Positions 1-9,416 are shown, numbered from the stretch's first letter. The stretch is DNA of 64,000 nt from Dissulfurirhabdus thermomarina (GCF_012979235.1 NZ_JAATWC010000001.1:625001-689000), one strand, 5' to 3'. The notes: a model not told the origin generated them from the sequence alone. Translations and numbers: made by a program.

Positions 1-2804
1 CCCGGGACGCGGAGGAGCCGGTGATCGCCAAGGTGGTGAACCGGCGCCAGGTCCTCTCCGTGGTGGTCTACGGGGACGTTCCGGAGCGGACCCTCAGGGA
101 GCAGGCCGAGCGGATCCGGGACGATCTCCTCGCCCTTCCGGAGATCAGCCAGGTGGACCTCGGCGGGGTCCGGCCCTACGAGATCGCCGTGGAGATCCCG
201 GAGGAGAACCTGCGCCGCTACAACCTCACCCTCGAGCAGGTGGCCCAGCGGATCCGCCGGGCCTCCCTGGACGTCCCCGGCGGCGTGGTGAAGGCCGAGG
301 GCGGCGAGATCCTGCTGCGGACCAAGGAACGGCGGGATTTCGCCCCGGGCTACGCCGACATCGTGGTGGTGGAGGCGGCGGACGGGACCCGGGTGCGCCT
401 GGGCGAGATCGCCCGGGTGCGGGACACCTTCGAAGAGACGGACACCTCGGCCCGCTTCGACGGGATGCCCGCGGCCATGGTGGACGTCTTCCGGATCGGC
501 GACCAGAAGCCCATCGACATCTCGCGGGCCGTCCGCCGCTACGTCGCCCGGAAGGCGCCGGAGCTGCCGCCCTCCCTCCACCTGGCCACCTGGAACGACC
601 GCTCGGAGATCCTCCGGGACCGCGAGCGGCTGCTCCTCAAGAACGCCGCCATGGGCTTCGTCCTGGTCTTCGTGACCCTGGGGCTCTTCCTCCAGATCCG
701 GCTCGCCTTCTGGGTGATGCTGGGGATCCCCATCTCCTTCCTGGGGGCCCTCTTCTTCATGCCGGCCCTCGACGTCTCCATCAACATGATCTCCCTCTTC
801 GCCTTCATCATGGCCCTCGGGATCGTGGTGGACGACGCCATCGTTGTGGGGGAGAACGTCTTCGAGCACCGCCAGCGGGGGAAGGACTACCTCCGCGCCG
901 CCGTGGACGGGGTCCGGGAGGTGGGCGTCCCGGTGATTTTCTCGGTGCTCACCACGGTGGCGGCCTTCGTCCCGCTCGCCGCCGTCTCGGGCATGATGGG
1001 GAAGTTCATCCGGGTGATCCCCCTGGTGGTGATCTCCATCCTCTCGGTCTCGCTGGTGGAGTCGCTCTTCGTGCTCCCGGCCCACCTCGGCCACGGCCGG
1101 CCCCGGCCGCCCAGGCCCGGCGGTTTCGCCGCGCGCTGGGTGGACCGGCCCCGCCGGTGGGTGGCGGCCCGGCTCGACGGGTTCATCCGGGGGCCCTACG
1201 CCCGGCTCCTGGCTCTCTCTCTCAAGTGGCGCTACGTCTCGGTGGCCGTGGCGGTGGCGGTGCTCCTCGTGACCTTCGGGCTCGTCAAGGGCGGCATCCT
1301 CAAGTTCCGGTTCATGCCCGAGGTGGACGGGGACGTCATCCGGGTCCACCTCGAGATGCCCAGGGGGACCCCGGTGGACGAGACGGCCCGGGCCGTGGCC
1401 GAGATCGTCCGCAAGGGTCGACGGGTGGCGGCCCGGTTCGACAAGGACGCCGAGGGCGGGCGCATCCTTCGCCATGTCTACACCGTGGTGGGGGGGACCA
1501 TGGCCGCCGGCGGCCCGGGCGCCACCGGCGCCACCAGCTCCGGCGGGCACCTCGCCGACATCGCCATGCTGCTCGTCAAGAGCGAGTACCGCGACGTGGC
1601 CGCGGCCGACGTGAACGACGCCTGGCGGCGGGCGGTGGGGGAGGTCCCCGGGGCCGAGGTCCTCACCTTCACCTCCAACGTCATGCGGCTCGGGGCCAAC
1701 ATCGACGTCCGGCTCGCCCACGAGGATTTCGCGGTGCTCAAGGCCGCGGCCCGGCGGGTCAAGGCGGCGCTGGCCGGCTTCCGGGGCGTGGGCGACATCG
1801 CCGACGACAACCCGCCGGGGAAGCGGGAGTTTCGGTTCCGGCTCACGCCGGCGGCCCTGACCCTCGGGGTCACCGAGGAGGACCTCGGCCGCCAGATCCG
1901 CTCCTTCTACTACGGGGCCGAGGCGCTGCGGCTCCAGCGGGGCCGCAACGAGGTGAAGGTCATGGTGCGCTACCCGGCCGGGGAGCGGCACCGGCTGGCC
2001 TCCCTGGACCGGGTCCGCATCCGGACCCCCGGCGGGGGGGAACTCCCCCTCCGGCAGGCCGCCACGGTGACCGAGACCCGGGGCTACAGCGAGATCCACC
2101 GGGTGGACCAGAAGCGGGTGGTGGACGTCACGGCCAGCGTGGACAGCCGGTCGGCCGAGGTGGACCAGATCAAGGCGGCCCTGGCCGGCGGAGTCCTCCG
2201 ATCGCTGGCGGCGGACTACCCGGGCCTCTCCTACAGCTTCGAGGGGGAGGAGAAGGAACGGCGGGAGTCCATGGCGAGCATGATGCGGGGGTTCGCCCTG
2301 GCGCTCTTCGCCATCTATGCCCTCCTGGCCATCCCCTTTCGGAGCTACGTCCAGCCCCTCATCATCATGGCCGCCATCCCCTTCGGCGTGGTGGGCGCGG
2401 CGGTGGGCCACCTCGTCATGGGTTACAACCTGAGCATCCTCAGCCTGTTCGGGATCGTGGCGCTCTCCGGGGTGGTGGTCAACGACTCGCTGCTGCTCAT
2501 CGACCAGGTGAACCGGAACCGGGCCGAGGGAATGGTGCTGCTCGCGGCGGTGAAGGAGGCCGGCCGGCGGCGCTTCCGGCCCATCCTCCTCACCTCGCTC
2601 ACCACCTTCTTCGGGCTCACCCCCATGATCCTCGAGACCAGCGTCCAGGCCCGGTTCCTGATCCCCATGGCCATCAGCCTGGGCTTCGGTATCCTCTTCG
2701 CCACGGGGATCACCCTGCTCCTCATCCCGAGCCTCTACCTGGTGGCGGAGGACCTCCGGCGGCTGGCCGGCCGGGTCCTGCGCCGGGAGCGGGCCACGGC
2801 GTAG
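1..2804 (+). CDS. RND efflux pump inner-membrane permease, 5'-truncated by the window edge
   Basis: The frame is open through base 3, so the GTG at 21 is internal and the gene begins before the window. About 933 residues are visible, against about 1030 for AcrB-type pumps. TM4 carries the proton-relay pair in GIVVDDAIVVGENVFEH near visible residue 270. The second half repeats the fold, with VVNDSLLLIDQVNRNRAEG near residue 820 and a hydrophobic C-terminus. The family exports drugs, lipids or metals across the envelope by proton antiport, as a trimer with a periplasmic adaptor and an outer-membrane channel. Those partners are not seen here and may lie upstream. The HAE-type (organic substrate) assignment rests on the TM4 motif; the substrate is unknown. 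Confidence 0.9.
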   Translation, partial: RDAEEPVIAKVVNRRQVLSVVVYGDVPERTLREQAERIRDDLLALPEISQVDLGGVRPYEIAVEIPEENLRRYNLTLEQVAQRIRRASLDVPGGVVKAEGGEILLRTKERRDFAPGYADIVVVEAADGTRVRLGEIARVRDTFEETDTSARFDGMPAAMVDVFRIGDQKPIDISRAVRRYVARKAPELPPSLHLATWNDRSEILRDRERLLLKNAAMGFVLVFVTLGLFLQIRLAFWVMLGIPISFLGALFFMPALDVSINMISLFAFIMALGIVVDDAIVVGENVFEHRQRGKDYLRAAVDGVREVGVPVIFSVLTTVAAFVPLAAVSGMMGKFIRVIPLVVISILSVSLVESLFVLPAHLGHGRPRPPRPGGFAARWVDRPRRWVAARLDGFIRGPYARLLALSLKWRYVSVAVAVAVLLVTFGLVKGGILKFRFMPEVDGDVIRVHLEMPRGTPVDETARAVAEIVRKGRRVAARFDKDAEGGRILRHVYTVVGGTMAAGGPGATGATSSGGHLADIAMLLVKSEYRDVAAADVNDAWRRAVGEVPGAEVLTFTSNVMRLGANIDVRLAHEDFAVLKAAARRVKAALAGFRGVGDIADDNPPGKREFRFRLTPAALTLGVTEEDLGRQIRSFYYGAEALRLQRGRNEVKVMVRYPAGERHRLASLDRVRIRTPGGGELPLRQAATVTETRGYSEIHRVDQKRVVDVTASVDSRSAEVDQIKAALAGGVLRSLAADYPGLSYSFEGEEKERRESMASMMRGFALALFAIYALLAIPFRSYVQPLIIMAAIPFGVVGAAVGHLVMGYNLSILSLFGIVALSGVVVNDSLLLIDQVNRNRAEGMVLLAAVKEAGRRRFRPILLTSLTTFFGLTPMILETSVQARFLIPMAISLGFGILFATGITLLLIPSLYLVAEDLRRLAGRVLRRERATA

Positions 2805-2919
2805 ACGGCGTCGCCCGGGCCGGAGGGCTGTCGGCGCGGGGCGATTCTGGTATCCTGCCCGTGCCGGCGCCGCGCCGCGCCGCTCCGGCCGGGCGGGGCG
2901 CGGGCCGAAGGGAGGCCGC

Positions 2920-3642
2920 ATGGCACGCCGGGACATCCCCCTGGAAAAACGGATCATCTTCGCCCTGGACGTCCCCACCGGGGCGGCGGCCCGGGACTGG
3001 GTGCGGCGTCTCGAGCCCAGGGTCCGGTTCTTCAAGGTGGGGCTCCAGCTCTTCCTCGCCGCCGGCTTCGGCGTGGTGGACTGGATCCTCGCCCGGGGCC
3101 ACGAGGTGATGCTGGACCTCAAGTTCTTCGACGTCCCGGAGACGGTCCGCCTGGCCGTGGCCCAGCTCGCCGGCCGGGGGGTTAGCTTCGCCACCGTCCA
3201 CGGCAACGACGCCATCCTCCGGGCCGCCGTGGCCGCCAAGGGCGACGTGCGGCTCCTGGCGGTGACGGTGCTGACCAGCTTCGACGAGTCGGACCTCCGG
3301 GCCATGGGAATGACGGGGTCCGTGGAAGACCTGGTGTTGCGGCGGGCCCGGCGGGCGCAGGAACTCGGCTGCGACGGGATCGTGGCCTCGGGCCGCGAGG
3401 CCGCCCGGGTGCGGGCCGAGCTGGGGGACGGGCTCCTGGTGGTGACCCCGGGGATCCGCCCGGCGGGCCCGGGCCCCGGGGACGACCAGCGCCGGAAGGC
3501 CACGGCCGGCGAGGCGGTGGCGGCCGGCGCGGACCACGTGGTGGTGGGGCGGCCCGTCCGGGACGCCGCGGATCCCCTGGTCGCGGTGACGGCGCTCCAG
3601 GACGAGATCGCCGCGGCCCTCGCCGCGCCCGCCGGGGCGTAG
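2920..3642 (+). CDS. pyrF: Orotidine 5'-phosphate decarboxylase
   Basis: Converts OMP to UMP, the last step of de novo pyrimidine synthesis, in the cytoplasm. The 240-residue product has the normal family length. It shows the substrate strand IIFALDVPTG near residue 14, the catalytic D-x-K-x-x-D box in MLDLKFFDVPETV (residues 65-77) and the phosphate-binding VTPGIRP near residue 183. The ATG is preceded by GGGAGG at good spacing. The next gene starts 22 bases downstream, so pyrF probably heads a plus-strand transcript running into the permease and menaquinone genes. Confidence 0.95.
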   Translation: MARRDIPLEKRIIFALDVPTGAAARDWVRRLEPRVRFFKVGLQLFLAAGFGVVDWILARGHEVMLDLKFFDVPETVRLAVAQLAGRGVSFATVHGNDAILRAAVAAKGDVRLLAVTVLTSFDESDLRAMGMTGSVEDLVLRRARRAQELGCDGIVASGREAARVRAELGDGLLVVTPGIRPAGPGPGDDQRRKATAGEAVAAGADHVVVGRPVRDAADPLVAVTALQDEIAAALAAPAGA

Positions 3643-3664
3643 GGCCGACGGGCGCGGCACCGGC

Positions 3665-4477
3665 ATGACCATGGAATGGCTCCAGGTCTTCACCTACGGC
3701 TTCATGCAGCGGGCCCTGGCCGCCGGGCTCCTCGTGGGGGGCAGCTGCGCGGTGCTCGGGGTCTTCCTGGTGCTCCGGCGGGAGGCCATGGTGGGCCACG
3801 GTCTCGCCCACGTCACCTTCGGCGGGGTGGCGCTGGCCCTCTTCACCGGGACGGCGCCCTTGCCCGTGGCCCTCGCCGTGGCCCTCGCCGCGGCCTGGGC
3901 CATGGTCCGGCTCAAGGACCGGGCCGGGCTCGGGGGCGACACGGGGATCGGCATCCTGGCGAGCCTGGGGATGGCCGCCGGCGTGATCCTCGCCTCCCTG
4001 GCCGGCGACTTCAACGCGGAACTCCTCTCCTACCTCTTCGGGAGCATCCTCGCCATCGATCCCGGGGAGGTCTGGATCGCCGGCGGGCTGGCCGCGGCGG
4101 TCATCGCGGCGGTGGCCCTCTGCTACCACGAGCTCATCTACGACACCTTCGACCGGGAGACGGCCCGGGCGGCGGGGCTCGCCGTGGGGCGGCTCGACGG
4201 CCTGGTGGTGGGGCTCGCCGCCGTGACCGTGGTGATCGGGATGCGGGTGGTGGGGCTGCTGCTCGTGGCGGCCCTCCTCGTGGTGCCGGCCGCGGCGGGG
4301 CTGGTCTCGGCGCGGAGCTTCCGGGGGGCCGTGCTCCGGTCCGTGGCCGCGGCCCTGGTGTCGGTGGCGGGGGGGCTCGTGGCGGCGGTGGCGTTCGACT
4401 GGCCGGCCTCCGGCGCCATCGTGGCCATCTCCGGGGGCCTGCTGCTCGCGGCCCTGGCCGCGGGGCGGCGGGGATGA
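3665..4477 (+). CDS. ABC-3 family metal (Zn/Mn-type) transporter permease, orphan
   Basis: A 270-residue, almost entirely hydrophobic protein with about eight membrane segments and the ABC-3 permease pattern of ZnuB/MntB: a start of the type LRREAMVGHGLAHVTFGGVA (residues 37-56) and a long glycine/alanine-rich C-terminal half. Such permeases normally work with an ATPase (ZnuC) and a zinc- or manganese-binding protein (ZnuA); neither is adjacent. An ATG at 3674 is an alternative start. The stop overlaps the ATG of mqnB (ATGA), suggesting translational coupling. The transported metal cannot be read from the sequence. Confidence 0.8.
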   Translation: MTMEWLQVFTYGFMQRALAAGLLVGGSCAVLGVFLVLRREAMVGHGLAHVTFGGVALALFTGTAPLPVALAVALAAAWAMVRLKDRAGLGGDTGIGILASLGMAAGVILASLAGDFNAELLSYLFGSILAIDPGEVWIAGGLAAAVIAAVALCYHELIYDTFDRETARAAGLAVGRLDGLVVGLAAVTVVIGMRVVGLLLVAALLVVPAAAGLVSARSFRGAVLRSVAAALVSVAGGLVAAVAFDWPASGAIVAISGGLLLAALAAGRRG

Positions 4478-5166
4478 GCCCGGCGGCCCCGGGCGGAGCC
4501 GGCGGGGGCGGGGTGGTGCTCGCCGTGCCGACGCGGCTGGAGCTCGAGCCTCTCCGGGCCTCGGCCCGGGCCCTCGGGGTGCCCGTCCTCGTGACCGGAG
4601 TCGGCCCGGCGGCGGCCGCCGCCGCCGTGGCGCGGCGCCTGGCCCGGCACGGGGACCGGGTGGTGGTGCTCGCCGGGGTGGCGGGGGCCTTTCCGGGGGC
4701 GGGCCTCGATGCGGGGGATCTCTGCCTGGCCACCGAGGAGGTCTTCGGGGATCTCGGCCGGTGCACCGCCGGGGGCGTGGTCCCCATCGAGGTGGAGGGG
4801 GAAGAGGTCCCGGAGCGGTTTCCCCTGGACGAGGGGCACCGGCGCCTGGGCGGGGCCCTGGACGCCGCCGCCCCGAAGACCGGCCGCCTGGTGACCGTCT
4901 CCTGCGCCAGCGGGACCCCGGAGCGGGCGGCGGCCCTCGGACGCCGTTTCCGGGCCCTGGCCGAGAACATGGAGGGGGCGGCGGCGGCCCTGGCCTGCCG
5001 GGCGGCCGGGGCCTGCCTCGTGGAGCTGCGGGCCGTGAGCAACGTCGCGGGCGAGCCGGACCGCGCCCGGTGGCGGGTGCGGGAGGCCCTCGAGGCCCTG
5101 GCCCCGGCGGCGGCCGCGGCCCTCGAGGCCCTGGCCCCGGCGGCGGAGGTGCGGACCGGTGGCTAG
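4474..5166 (+). CDS. mqnB: Futalosine hydrolase (menaquinone biosynthesis)
   Basis: Removes the base from futalosine to give dehypoxanthine futalosine in the alternative (futalosine) menaquinone route. The product is 230 residues. It belongs to the nucleoside phosphorylase/MTAN fold, seen in the glycine-rich VLAGVAGAFPGAGLDAGDL segment near residue 69 and the signature ENMEGAAAALACRAAG near residue 164, where the ME pair contacts the ribose in this family. The start overlaps the permease stop, and the stop overlaps the GTG of mqnD, so the pair is coupled. Adjacency to mqnD separates it from an ordinary MTA/SAH nucleosidase. Confidence 0.88.
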   Translation: MSPAAPGGAGGGGVVLAVPTRLELEPLRASARALGVPVLVTGVGPAAAAAAVARRLARHGDRVVVLAGVAGAFPGAGLDAGDLCLATEEVFGDLGRCTAGGVVPIEVEGEEVPERFPLDEGHRRLGGALDAAAPKTGRLVTVSCASGTPERAAALGRRFRALAENMEGAAAALACRAAGACLVELRAVSNVAGEPDRARWRVREALEALAPAAAAALEALAPAAEVRTGG

Positions 5167-6055
5167 GGAGCGGCTGCGCCTGGGGATCTCCCCTTGCCCC
5201 AACGACACCTTCATCTTCGACGCCCTGCTCCACGGGCGGGTGGCCTCGCCCTTCGAGTGGGAGCTCACGGTGGCCGACGTGGAGGAACTCAACCGGCTCG
5301 TCCTGGCGGGGCGGCTCGACGTGGCCAAGGTCTCCTTCCACGCCTTCGGCCTGGCGGTGGACGACTACGTGCTGCTCCGGTCGGGGAGCGCCCTGGGCCG
5401 GGGGTGCGGGCCGCTGCTGCTCGCCCGGGCGCCCATGGCGCCGGAGGCCGCGGCCGGCGGGCCCATCGCGGTCCCCGGCTCCCTGACCACGGCGGCCCTC
5501 CTCCTCCGGCTCTTCCTGCCCGGGGCCCGGCGGTTCGAGCCCATGCTCTTCTCCCGGATCCCCGGGGCCGTGGCCGCGGGCGAGGTGCCGGCCGGCGTGG
5601 TCATCCACGAGAGCCGTTTCACCTACCGGGAACTGGGCCTCGTCTGCCTCCAGGACCTCGGGGCCTGGTGGGAGGCGGTCACCGGTCGGCCCATCCCCCT
5701 CGGCGGGATCGTGGCCCGGCGGGCCCTCGGCGAGGAGCGGATCCGGGCGGTGGACCGGGCCCTGGCCGCCAGCGTCCGCCATGCCCGGAAACACCCCGAC
5801 GCCTCCCGGGAGTTCGTGGCCGCCCATGCCCGGGAGCTGGACCCCGGGGTGATCCGGGCCCACATCGGGCTCTACGTGACGGCGTTCACCGAGGAGATCG
5901 GGGCGGAGGGGGAGGCGGCGGTGGCGGAACTCTTCCGCCGGGCCGCGGCCGCCGGGGTCTTCCCGGACCGGGGTGGCGGGGCGGGCCGAAACATGGTTTT
6001 GTCCAGGGAGCCGGGTCGCCCCGGCGAAGCCACACCCGATTGCACGCGGAGGTGA
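5159..6055 (+). CDS. mqnD: 1,4-dihydroxy-6-naphthoate synthase
   Basis: Acts on cyclic dehypoxanthine futalosine to release 1,4-dihydroxy-6-naphthoate in menaquinone synthesis. The 298-residue protein has the periplasmic-binding-protein-like fold of the family and opens with LRLGISPCPNDTFIFDALLH, the hallmark MqnD segment. GTG start at 5159 overlaps the mqnB stop by 8 bases. The last 20 or so residues after GVFPDRGG look like a poorly conserved tail. Menaquinone is the quinone expected to feed cytochrome bd (23116-25470) and the multiheme cytochromes. The other mqn genes (A, C, E) are outside the window. Confidence 0.92.
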   Translation: MARERLRLGISPCPNDTFIFDALLHGRVASPFEWELTVADVEELNRLVLAGRLDVAKVSFHAFGLAVDDYVLLRSGSALGRGCGPLLLARAPMAPEAAAGGPIAVPGSLTTAALLLRLFLPGARRFEPMLFSRIPGAVAAGEVPAGVVIHESRFTYRELGLVCLQDLGAWWEAVTGRPIPLGGIVARRALGEERIRAVDRALAASVRHARKHPDASREFVAAHARELDPGVIRAHIGLYVTAFTEEIGAEGEAAVAELFRRAAAAGVFPDRGGGAGRNMVLSREPGRPGEATPDCTRR

Positions 6056-6063
6056 CGCCTTCC

Positions 6064-6780
6064 ATGTCGACTCCCATCGCCGGTAACGTCTGGGCCATGG
6101 TCCTCGGCTCCGGGCCCGTGGTGCAGCTGGTCCTCCTGGTGCTGGTGGCCTTCTCCGTCCTCTGCTGGACGGTGATCGTGGTGAAGTTCCGGCTCTTCCG
6201 GCGCGTCCGGGGCCTCAACGACGCCTTCGAGCAGCGGTTCCGCTCCGGGATCCCCCTGGCCCGGATCCACGAGGCCGCGCGGCAGGCCGCCGGGGCCCCC
6301 CTGGCGGTGGTCTTCTCCCAGGGCTACGAGGCCCTCCGCCGCCTCCACCAGGAGATGCCCGCCGTCGATGCCGCCGAGCGGCGCCGGATCCTGCTCGCCA
6401 CCCTGGAGCGGGCCTTGGAGAAGGGGATCCGGGGCGAGCTCGGGCGCCTGGAGCAAGGCGTTCCGTTCCTCGCCACCACGGGGAACACCGCCCCCTTCAT
6501 CGGGCTCTTCGGCACCGTCTGGGGGATCATGCGGAGCTTCCACGAGATCGGGCTCCAGGGAACGGCGAGCCTCGCCACCGTGGCGCCGGGCATCTCCGAG
6601 GCCCTGGTGGCCACGGCGGCGGGCCTGGCCGCGGCCATCCCCGCCGTGGTGGCCTTCAACGCCTTCACCAACCGCCTCGCCTTCATGGAAGACCGGCTCT
6701 ACATGCTGGCCAAGGACTTCCTGAACATGGTGGACCGCCAGCTGGCCGTGAAGGGCGGCGGGCGGCCGTCCGGGGGCTAG
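6064..6780 (+). CDS. tolQ: TolQ/ExbB-type proton channel subunit
   Basis: Inner-membrane subunit of the Tol envelope-energising complex. The 238-residue protein has three membrane spans: residues about 15-37, about 137-160 (ATTGNTAPFIGLFGTVWGIM, the MotA/TolQ/ExbB signature) and about 175-197. A large cytoplasmic loop lies between the first two. It follows mqnD by 8 bases and precedes tolR by 3, so it shares a transcript. The order tolQ-R-A-B-ybgF makes Tol more likely than Exb. Confidence 0.93.
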   Translation: MSTPIAGNVWAMVLGSGPVVQLVLLVLVAFSVLCWTVIVVKFRLFRRVRGLNDAFEQRFRSGIPLARIHEAARQAAGAPLAVVFSQGYEALRRLHQEMPAVDAAERRRILLATLERALEKGIRGELGRLEQGVPFLATTGNTAPFIGLFGTVWGIMRSFHEIGLQGTASLATVAPGISEALVATAAGLAAAIPAVVAFNAFTNRLAFMEDRLYMLAKDFLNMVDRQLAVKGGGRPSGG

Positions 6781-6783
6781 GCC

Positions 6784-7230
6784 GTGCTCTCCGCCGGGGG
6801 AGGCGGCCGCCGGGGCCGCCGGTACATGGCCGAGATCAACGTCACACCCCTCGTGGACGTGGTGCTGGTGCTGCTCATCGTCTTCATGGTGACCGCCCCC
6901 ATGATGACCAAGGGCCTCGAGGTGGATCTGCCCAAGGTCACCGCCCGGCCCCTCCACCAGAAGACCCGCCCCCTGGTGGTCACGGTCCGCGCCGACGGCT
7001 CGGTGGCCCTCGACCGGATCCGGGTGTCGCTGGAGGAGCTCCCGGGGCTCCTGGCCGACCGGCGCGCCCGGCGGCGCGGGGCGCAGGTGCTTCTCCGGGC
7101 CGACAGGCGGGTGCCCTACGGGGTGGTGGCCGAGGTGGTGGCGGCGGTGCGCGCGGCGGGCATCGAGGACCTGGGGCTCGTCACGGAGGCCGCCCCGCCC
7201 CGCACGGAGGGGCGCCGGGAGGGCCGGTAG
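6784..7230 (+). CDS. tolR: TolR/ExbD-type subunit
   Basis: Partner of TolQ. The 148-residue protein has one N-terminal membrane span (residues about 22-42) containing the proton-carrying aspartate in [17 protein letters not shown], then a small periplasmic domain with the usual [16 protein letters not shown] helix near residue 103. GTG start at 6784, three bases after tolQ. The GTG of tolA lies three bases after the stop. Confidence 0.92.
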   Translation: MLSAGGGGRRGRRYMAEINVTPLVDVVLVLLIVFMVTAPMMTKGLEVDLPKVTARPLHQKTRPLVVTVRADGSVALDRIRVSLEELPGLLADRRARRRGAQVLLRADRRVPYGVVAEVVAAVRAAGIEDLGLVTEAAPPRTEGRREGR

Positions 7231-7233
7231 GCC

Positions 7234-8004
7234 GTGTGGGACCGCCAGTGGCAGGAAGGCCTCGCCGTGGCCCTGGCCCTGCATCTCCTCGCGGCGGCGG
7301 CGGTCCAGACCGCGGCCCGCTGGCTGGCCCGGCCGCGGCCCCTGCCGCCGGTCTACCGGGTGCGCCTCGTCCCGGTGGAAGCGATCCGCCCCGCCGCCCC
7401 GCCGCCCCGGCCGGCACCGGCCCCCCGGGTGCCCGAGGCCGAGAAGGCGGTCTCGCTCCGGCCCCGGCCGGCGCCCCGGGAGGACAACGCCACGCGCCTT
7501 TCCCGGGAGGCCCTCGCCCGGCTCGAGGCCCGGCTCCGGGCGCTGGAGGAGGAGAAGAAACGGGAGGCGGCCGAGCGGCGGCTGGAGCGGCGGCTCGCCG
7601 AGCTGGCGGCGGCCGCCCGGAGCGGGCAGGGTGCGCCGGCCGCCGGAACGGACCGGGCCGGAAACGGGACGGCCGCCGGTGGCGGGCGGCTCGGGACGGC
7701 CCTCGAGGTGGTGCTCCAGCGCTACGCCGACGAGGAGGTCTACCCTCGGGTGCGGCGGAACTGGGCGGTTCCGGTGGAGCTTTCGAAGGAACGGGGGCTC
7801 GAGTGCGTGATGGTGATCCGGATCTCGGCCGAGGGCCGGGTGGTGAAGGCGTGGATGGAGAAATCCTCCGGGGCGCGGTTCTTCGACCGGGCCGCCCGGC
7901 TGGCGGTGACGGCGGCCGGGGAGCTGCCTCCGCTGCCCGCCCCGCTCCGGCCGGGGCCGGTGGAGATCGGAATCCGGTTCGGCCCGGAAGGCGTGGGGCG
8001 ATAG
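7234..8004 (+). CDS. tolA: TolA-like/TonB C-terminal domain protein
   Basis: Predicted periplasm-spanning linker between TolQR and the outer membrane. The 256-residue protein has one N-terminal membrane anchor (residues about 8-30), a proline-rich stretch (about 45-75), a charged coiled coil of about 40 residues rich in E, R, L and A, and a C-terminal TolA/TonB-like domain from about residue 155 (YPRVRRNWAVP, then MVIRISAEGRVVKAWMEKSSG). It is shorter than E. coli TolA and lacks its lysine/alanine repeats. Position between tolR and tolB supports TolA over TonB. Confidence 0.85.
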   Translation: MWDRQWQEGLAVALALHLLAAAAVQTAARWLARPRPLPPVYRVRLVPVEAIRPAAPPPRPAPAPRVPEAEKAVSLRPRPAPREDNATRLSREALARLEARLRALEEEKKREAAERRLERRLAELAAAARSGQGAPAAGTDRAGNGTAAGGGRLGTALEVVLQRYADEEVYPRVRRNWAVPVELSKERGLECVMVIRISAEGRVVKAWMEKSSGARFFDRAARLAVTAAGELPPLPAPLRPGPVEIGIRFGPEGVGR

Positions 8005-8008
8005 GGTC

Positions 8009-9325
8009 ATGGGCATGAAGCGTTTCGGGCGCCCCGGGGCGTCGCTGGCGGCCGTTTTGTTCTTCGCCGTCCTCTGGACGGGGTGGGGGGCGCCGGCCCG
8101 GGCTCGGGTCTACATCGACATCACCTCCCCCTACCTCAAGCAGATCCCCATCGCCGTCCCGTACCTCCTCCCCGAGTCGGGGTCGGCGGAGGAGGCGGCG
8201 GCCGGCCGGCGCCTGGCCCGCATCCTCTCCGACGACCTCGCCTTCCACGGCGTCTTCTCGGTGCTCGATCCCGCGGTCTACGGGGGACGGCCGGACGCGG
8301 ACTGGAGCCGGTTCCGGGTGGACTACCTGGTCAAGGGAAGCGTGCGCGTGACCGGGGAGACCCTGGTGGCGGAGCTCCGGCTCTTCGATCAGGCCACCGG
8401 CGACTTCATGGACGGGCGCCGGTACACGGGGCGGACGGCGGATCTGCGGACCATGGCCCATCGCTTCTGCGACGTGGTGCTCCGGGCGGTGACCGGGGAG
8501 GGCGGGGTGAGCCTCTCCCGGATCGCAGCGGTGATCACCATGAACGGCGCCAAGGAGGTCTACACCGCCGACTTCGACGGCTACGGCCTCCGCCGGGAGA
8601 CCTTCGACCGGGGCATCACCGTCTCGCCCCGCCTTTCGCCCGACGGGCGCTACCTCGCCTACACCTCCTACCGAACGGGGCGGCCGGCCCTCTACCTGAA
8701 GGACCTCCAGACCGGGAAGACCCGGCGCCTGGCCGCCTTCGACGGGCTCAACATCGCCCCGGCCTGGCACCCGGACGGGCGGCGGCTGGCCGTGACCCTC
8801 AGCAAGGACGGCTCCCCGGACATCTACCTCATGGACCTCGAGGGGCGGGTGCTCCGCCGGCTCACCTGGGGGCCGAGCATCAACGTCTCGCCCACCTGGG
8901 CCCCGGACGGGCGACGGCTCGCCTTCGTCTCGGACCGGGGCGGCTCCCCCCAGGTCTACGTCCTGGACACGGCCAGCGGCGAGATCCGCCGCCTTACCTA
9001 CCAGGGCGACTACAACACCGATCCCCAGTGGTCGCCCCGGGGGGACCGGATCGCCTACGTCGGCCGGGTGGAGGGCACCTTCCAGGTCTTCACCATCCCG
9101 GCGGAGGGCGGCGACCCCGTCCAGCTCACCACGGCGGGCAGCAACGAGAACCCCGCCTGGTCGCCGGACGGCCGCCAGATCCTCTTCAGCTCCACCCGCT
9201 ACGGCGGGAGAAAGGCCCTCTACGTGATGTTCGCGGACGGGGAGTTCCAGCGGCTGCTCCTCACGGCGGGCGACGGGGTCGCCATGCCGAGCTGGGGGCC
9301 GGAGGCGGCGCCCGGCGGCCCTTGA
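8009..9325 (+). CDS. tolB: Tol-Pal system beta-propeller protein TolB
   Basis: Periplasmic propeller that normally binds Pal and links it to TolA. The 438-residue precursor has a signal peptide to about residue 32 (cut near ARA-RVY), an N-terminal alpha/beta domain, and from about residue 170 a six-bladed WD40-like propeller with repeated S-P-D-G-R turns such as RLSPDGRYLAYTS, WHPDGRRLAVTLS and WSPDGRQILFSST. ATG at 8009 and ATG at 8015 are both possible starts. No pal gene follows. Confidence 0.93.
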   Translation: MGMKRFGRPGASLAAVLFFAVLWTGWGAPARARVYIDITSPYLKQIPIAVPYLLPESGSAEEAAAGRRLARILSDDLAFHGVFSVLDPAVYGGRPDADWSRFRVDYLVKGSVRVTGETLVAELRLFDQATGDFMDGRRYTGRTADLRTMAHRFCDVVLRAVTGEGGVSLSRIAAVITMNGAKEVYTADFDGYGLRRETFDRGITVSPRLSPDGRYLAYTSYRTGRPALYLKDLQTGKTRRLAAFDGLNIAPAWHPDGRRLAVTLSKDGSPDIYLMDLEGRVLRRLTWGPSINVSPTWAPDGRRLAFVSDRGGSPQVYVLDTASGEIRRLTYQGDYNTDPQWSPRGDRIAYVGRVEGTFQVFTIPAEGGDPVQLTTAGSNENPAWSPDGRQILFSSTRYGGRKALYVMFADGEFQRLLLTAGDGVAMPSWGPEAAPGGP

Positions 9326-9349
9326 TTTTGCGGGCCGGGATGGGATACT
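9322..9349 (+). promoter_or_regulatory. Possible sigma-70 promoter for ybgF
   Basis: TTGATT (9322-9327) and GATACT (9344-9349) are spaced by 16 bases between the tolB stop and the ybgF start. The -35 overlaps the tolB stop codon. Similarity to consensus is moderate, so this is only a candidate. Confidence 0.35.
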
Positions 9350-9416
9350 GGAACCCGGGCGCGCGGCCGTTCCGCGGGCGGAGGCGGCCGGCGGCGCTGG
9401 ACGGGAGGACGATGCG

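Noticed and set aside
1157-3109. Long alternative-frame reading frames over real genes, for example 1157-3109 (+), 3182-5863 (-), 11899-13773 (-), 30680-34630 (-)
   Set aside because: They are rich in Gly, Pro, Arg and His, lack family motifs and lie opposite or out of frame with well-conserved genes. High GC makes stop codons rare in those frames.
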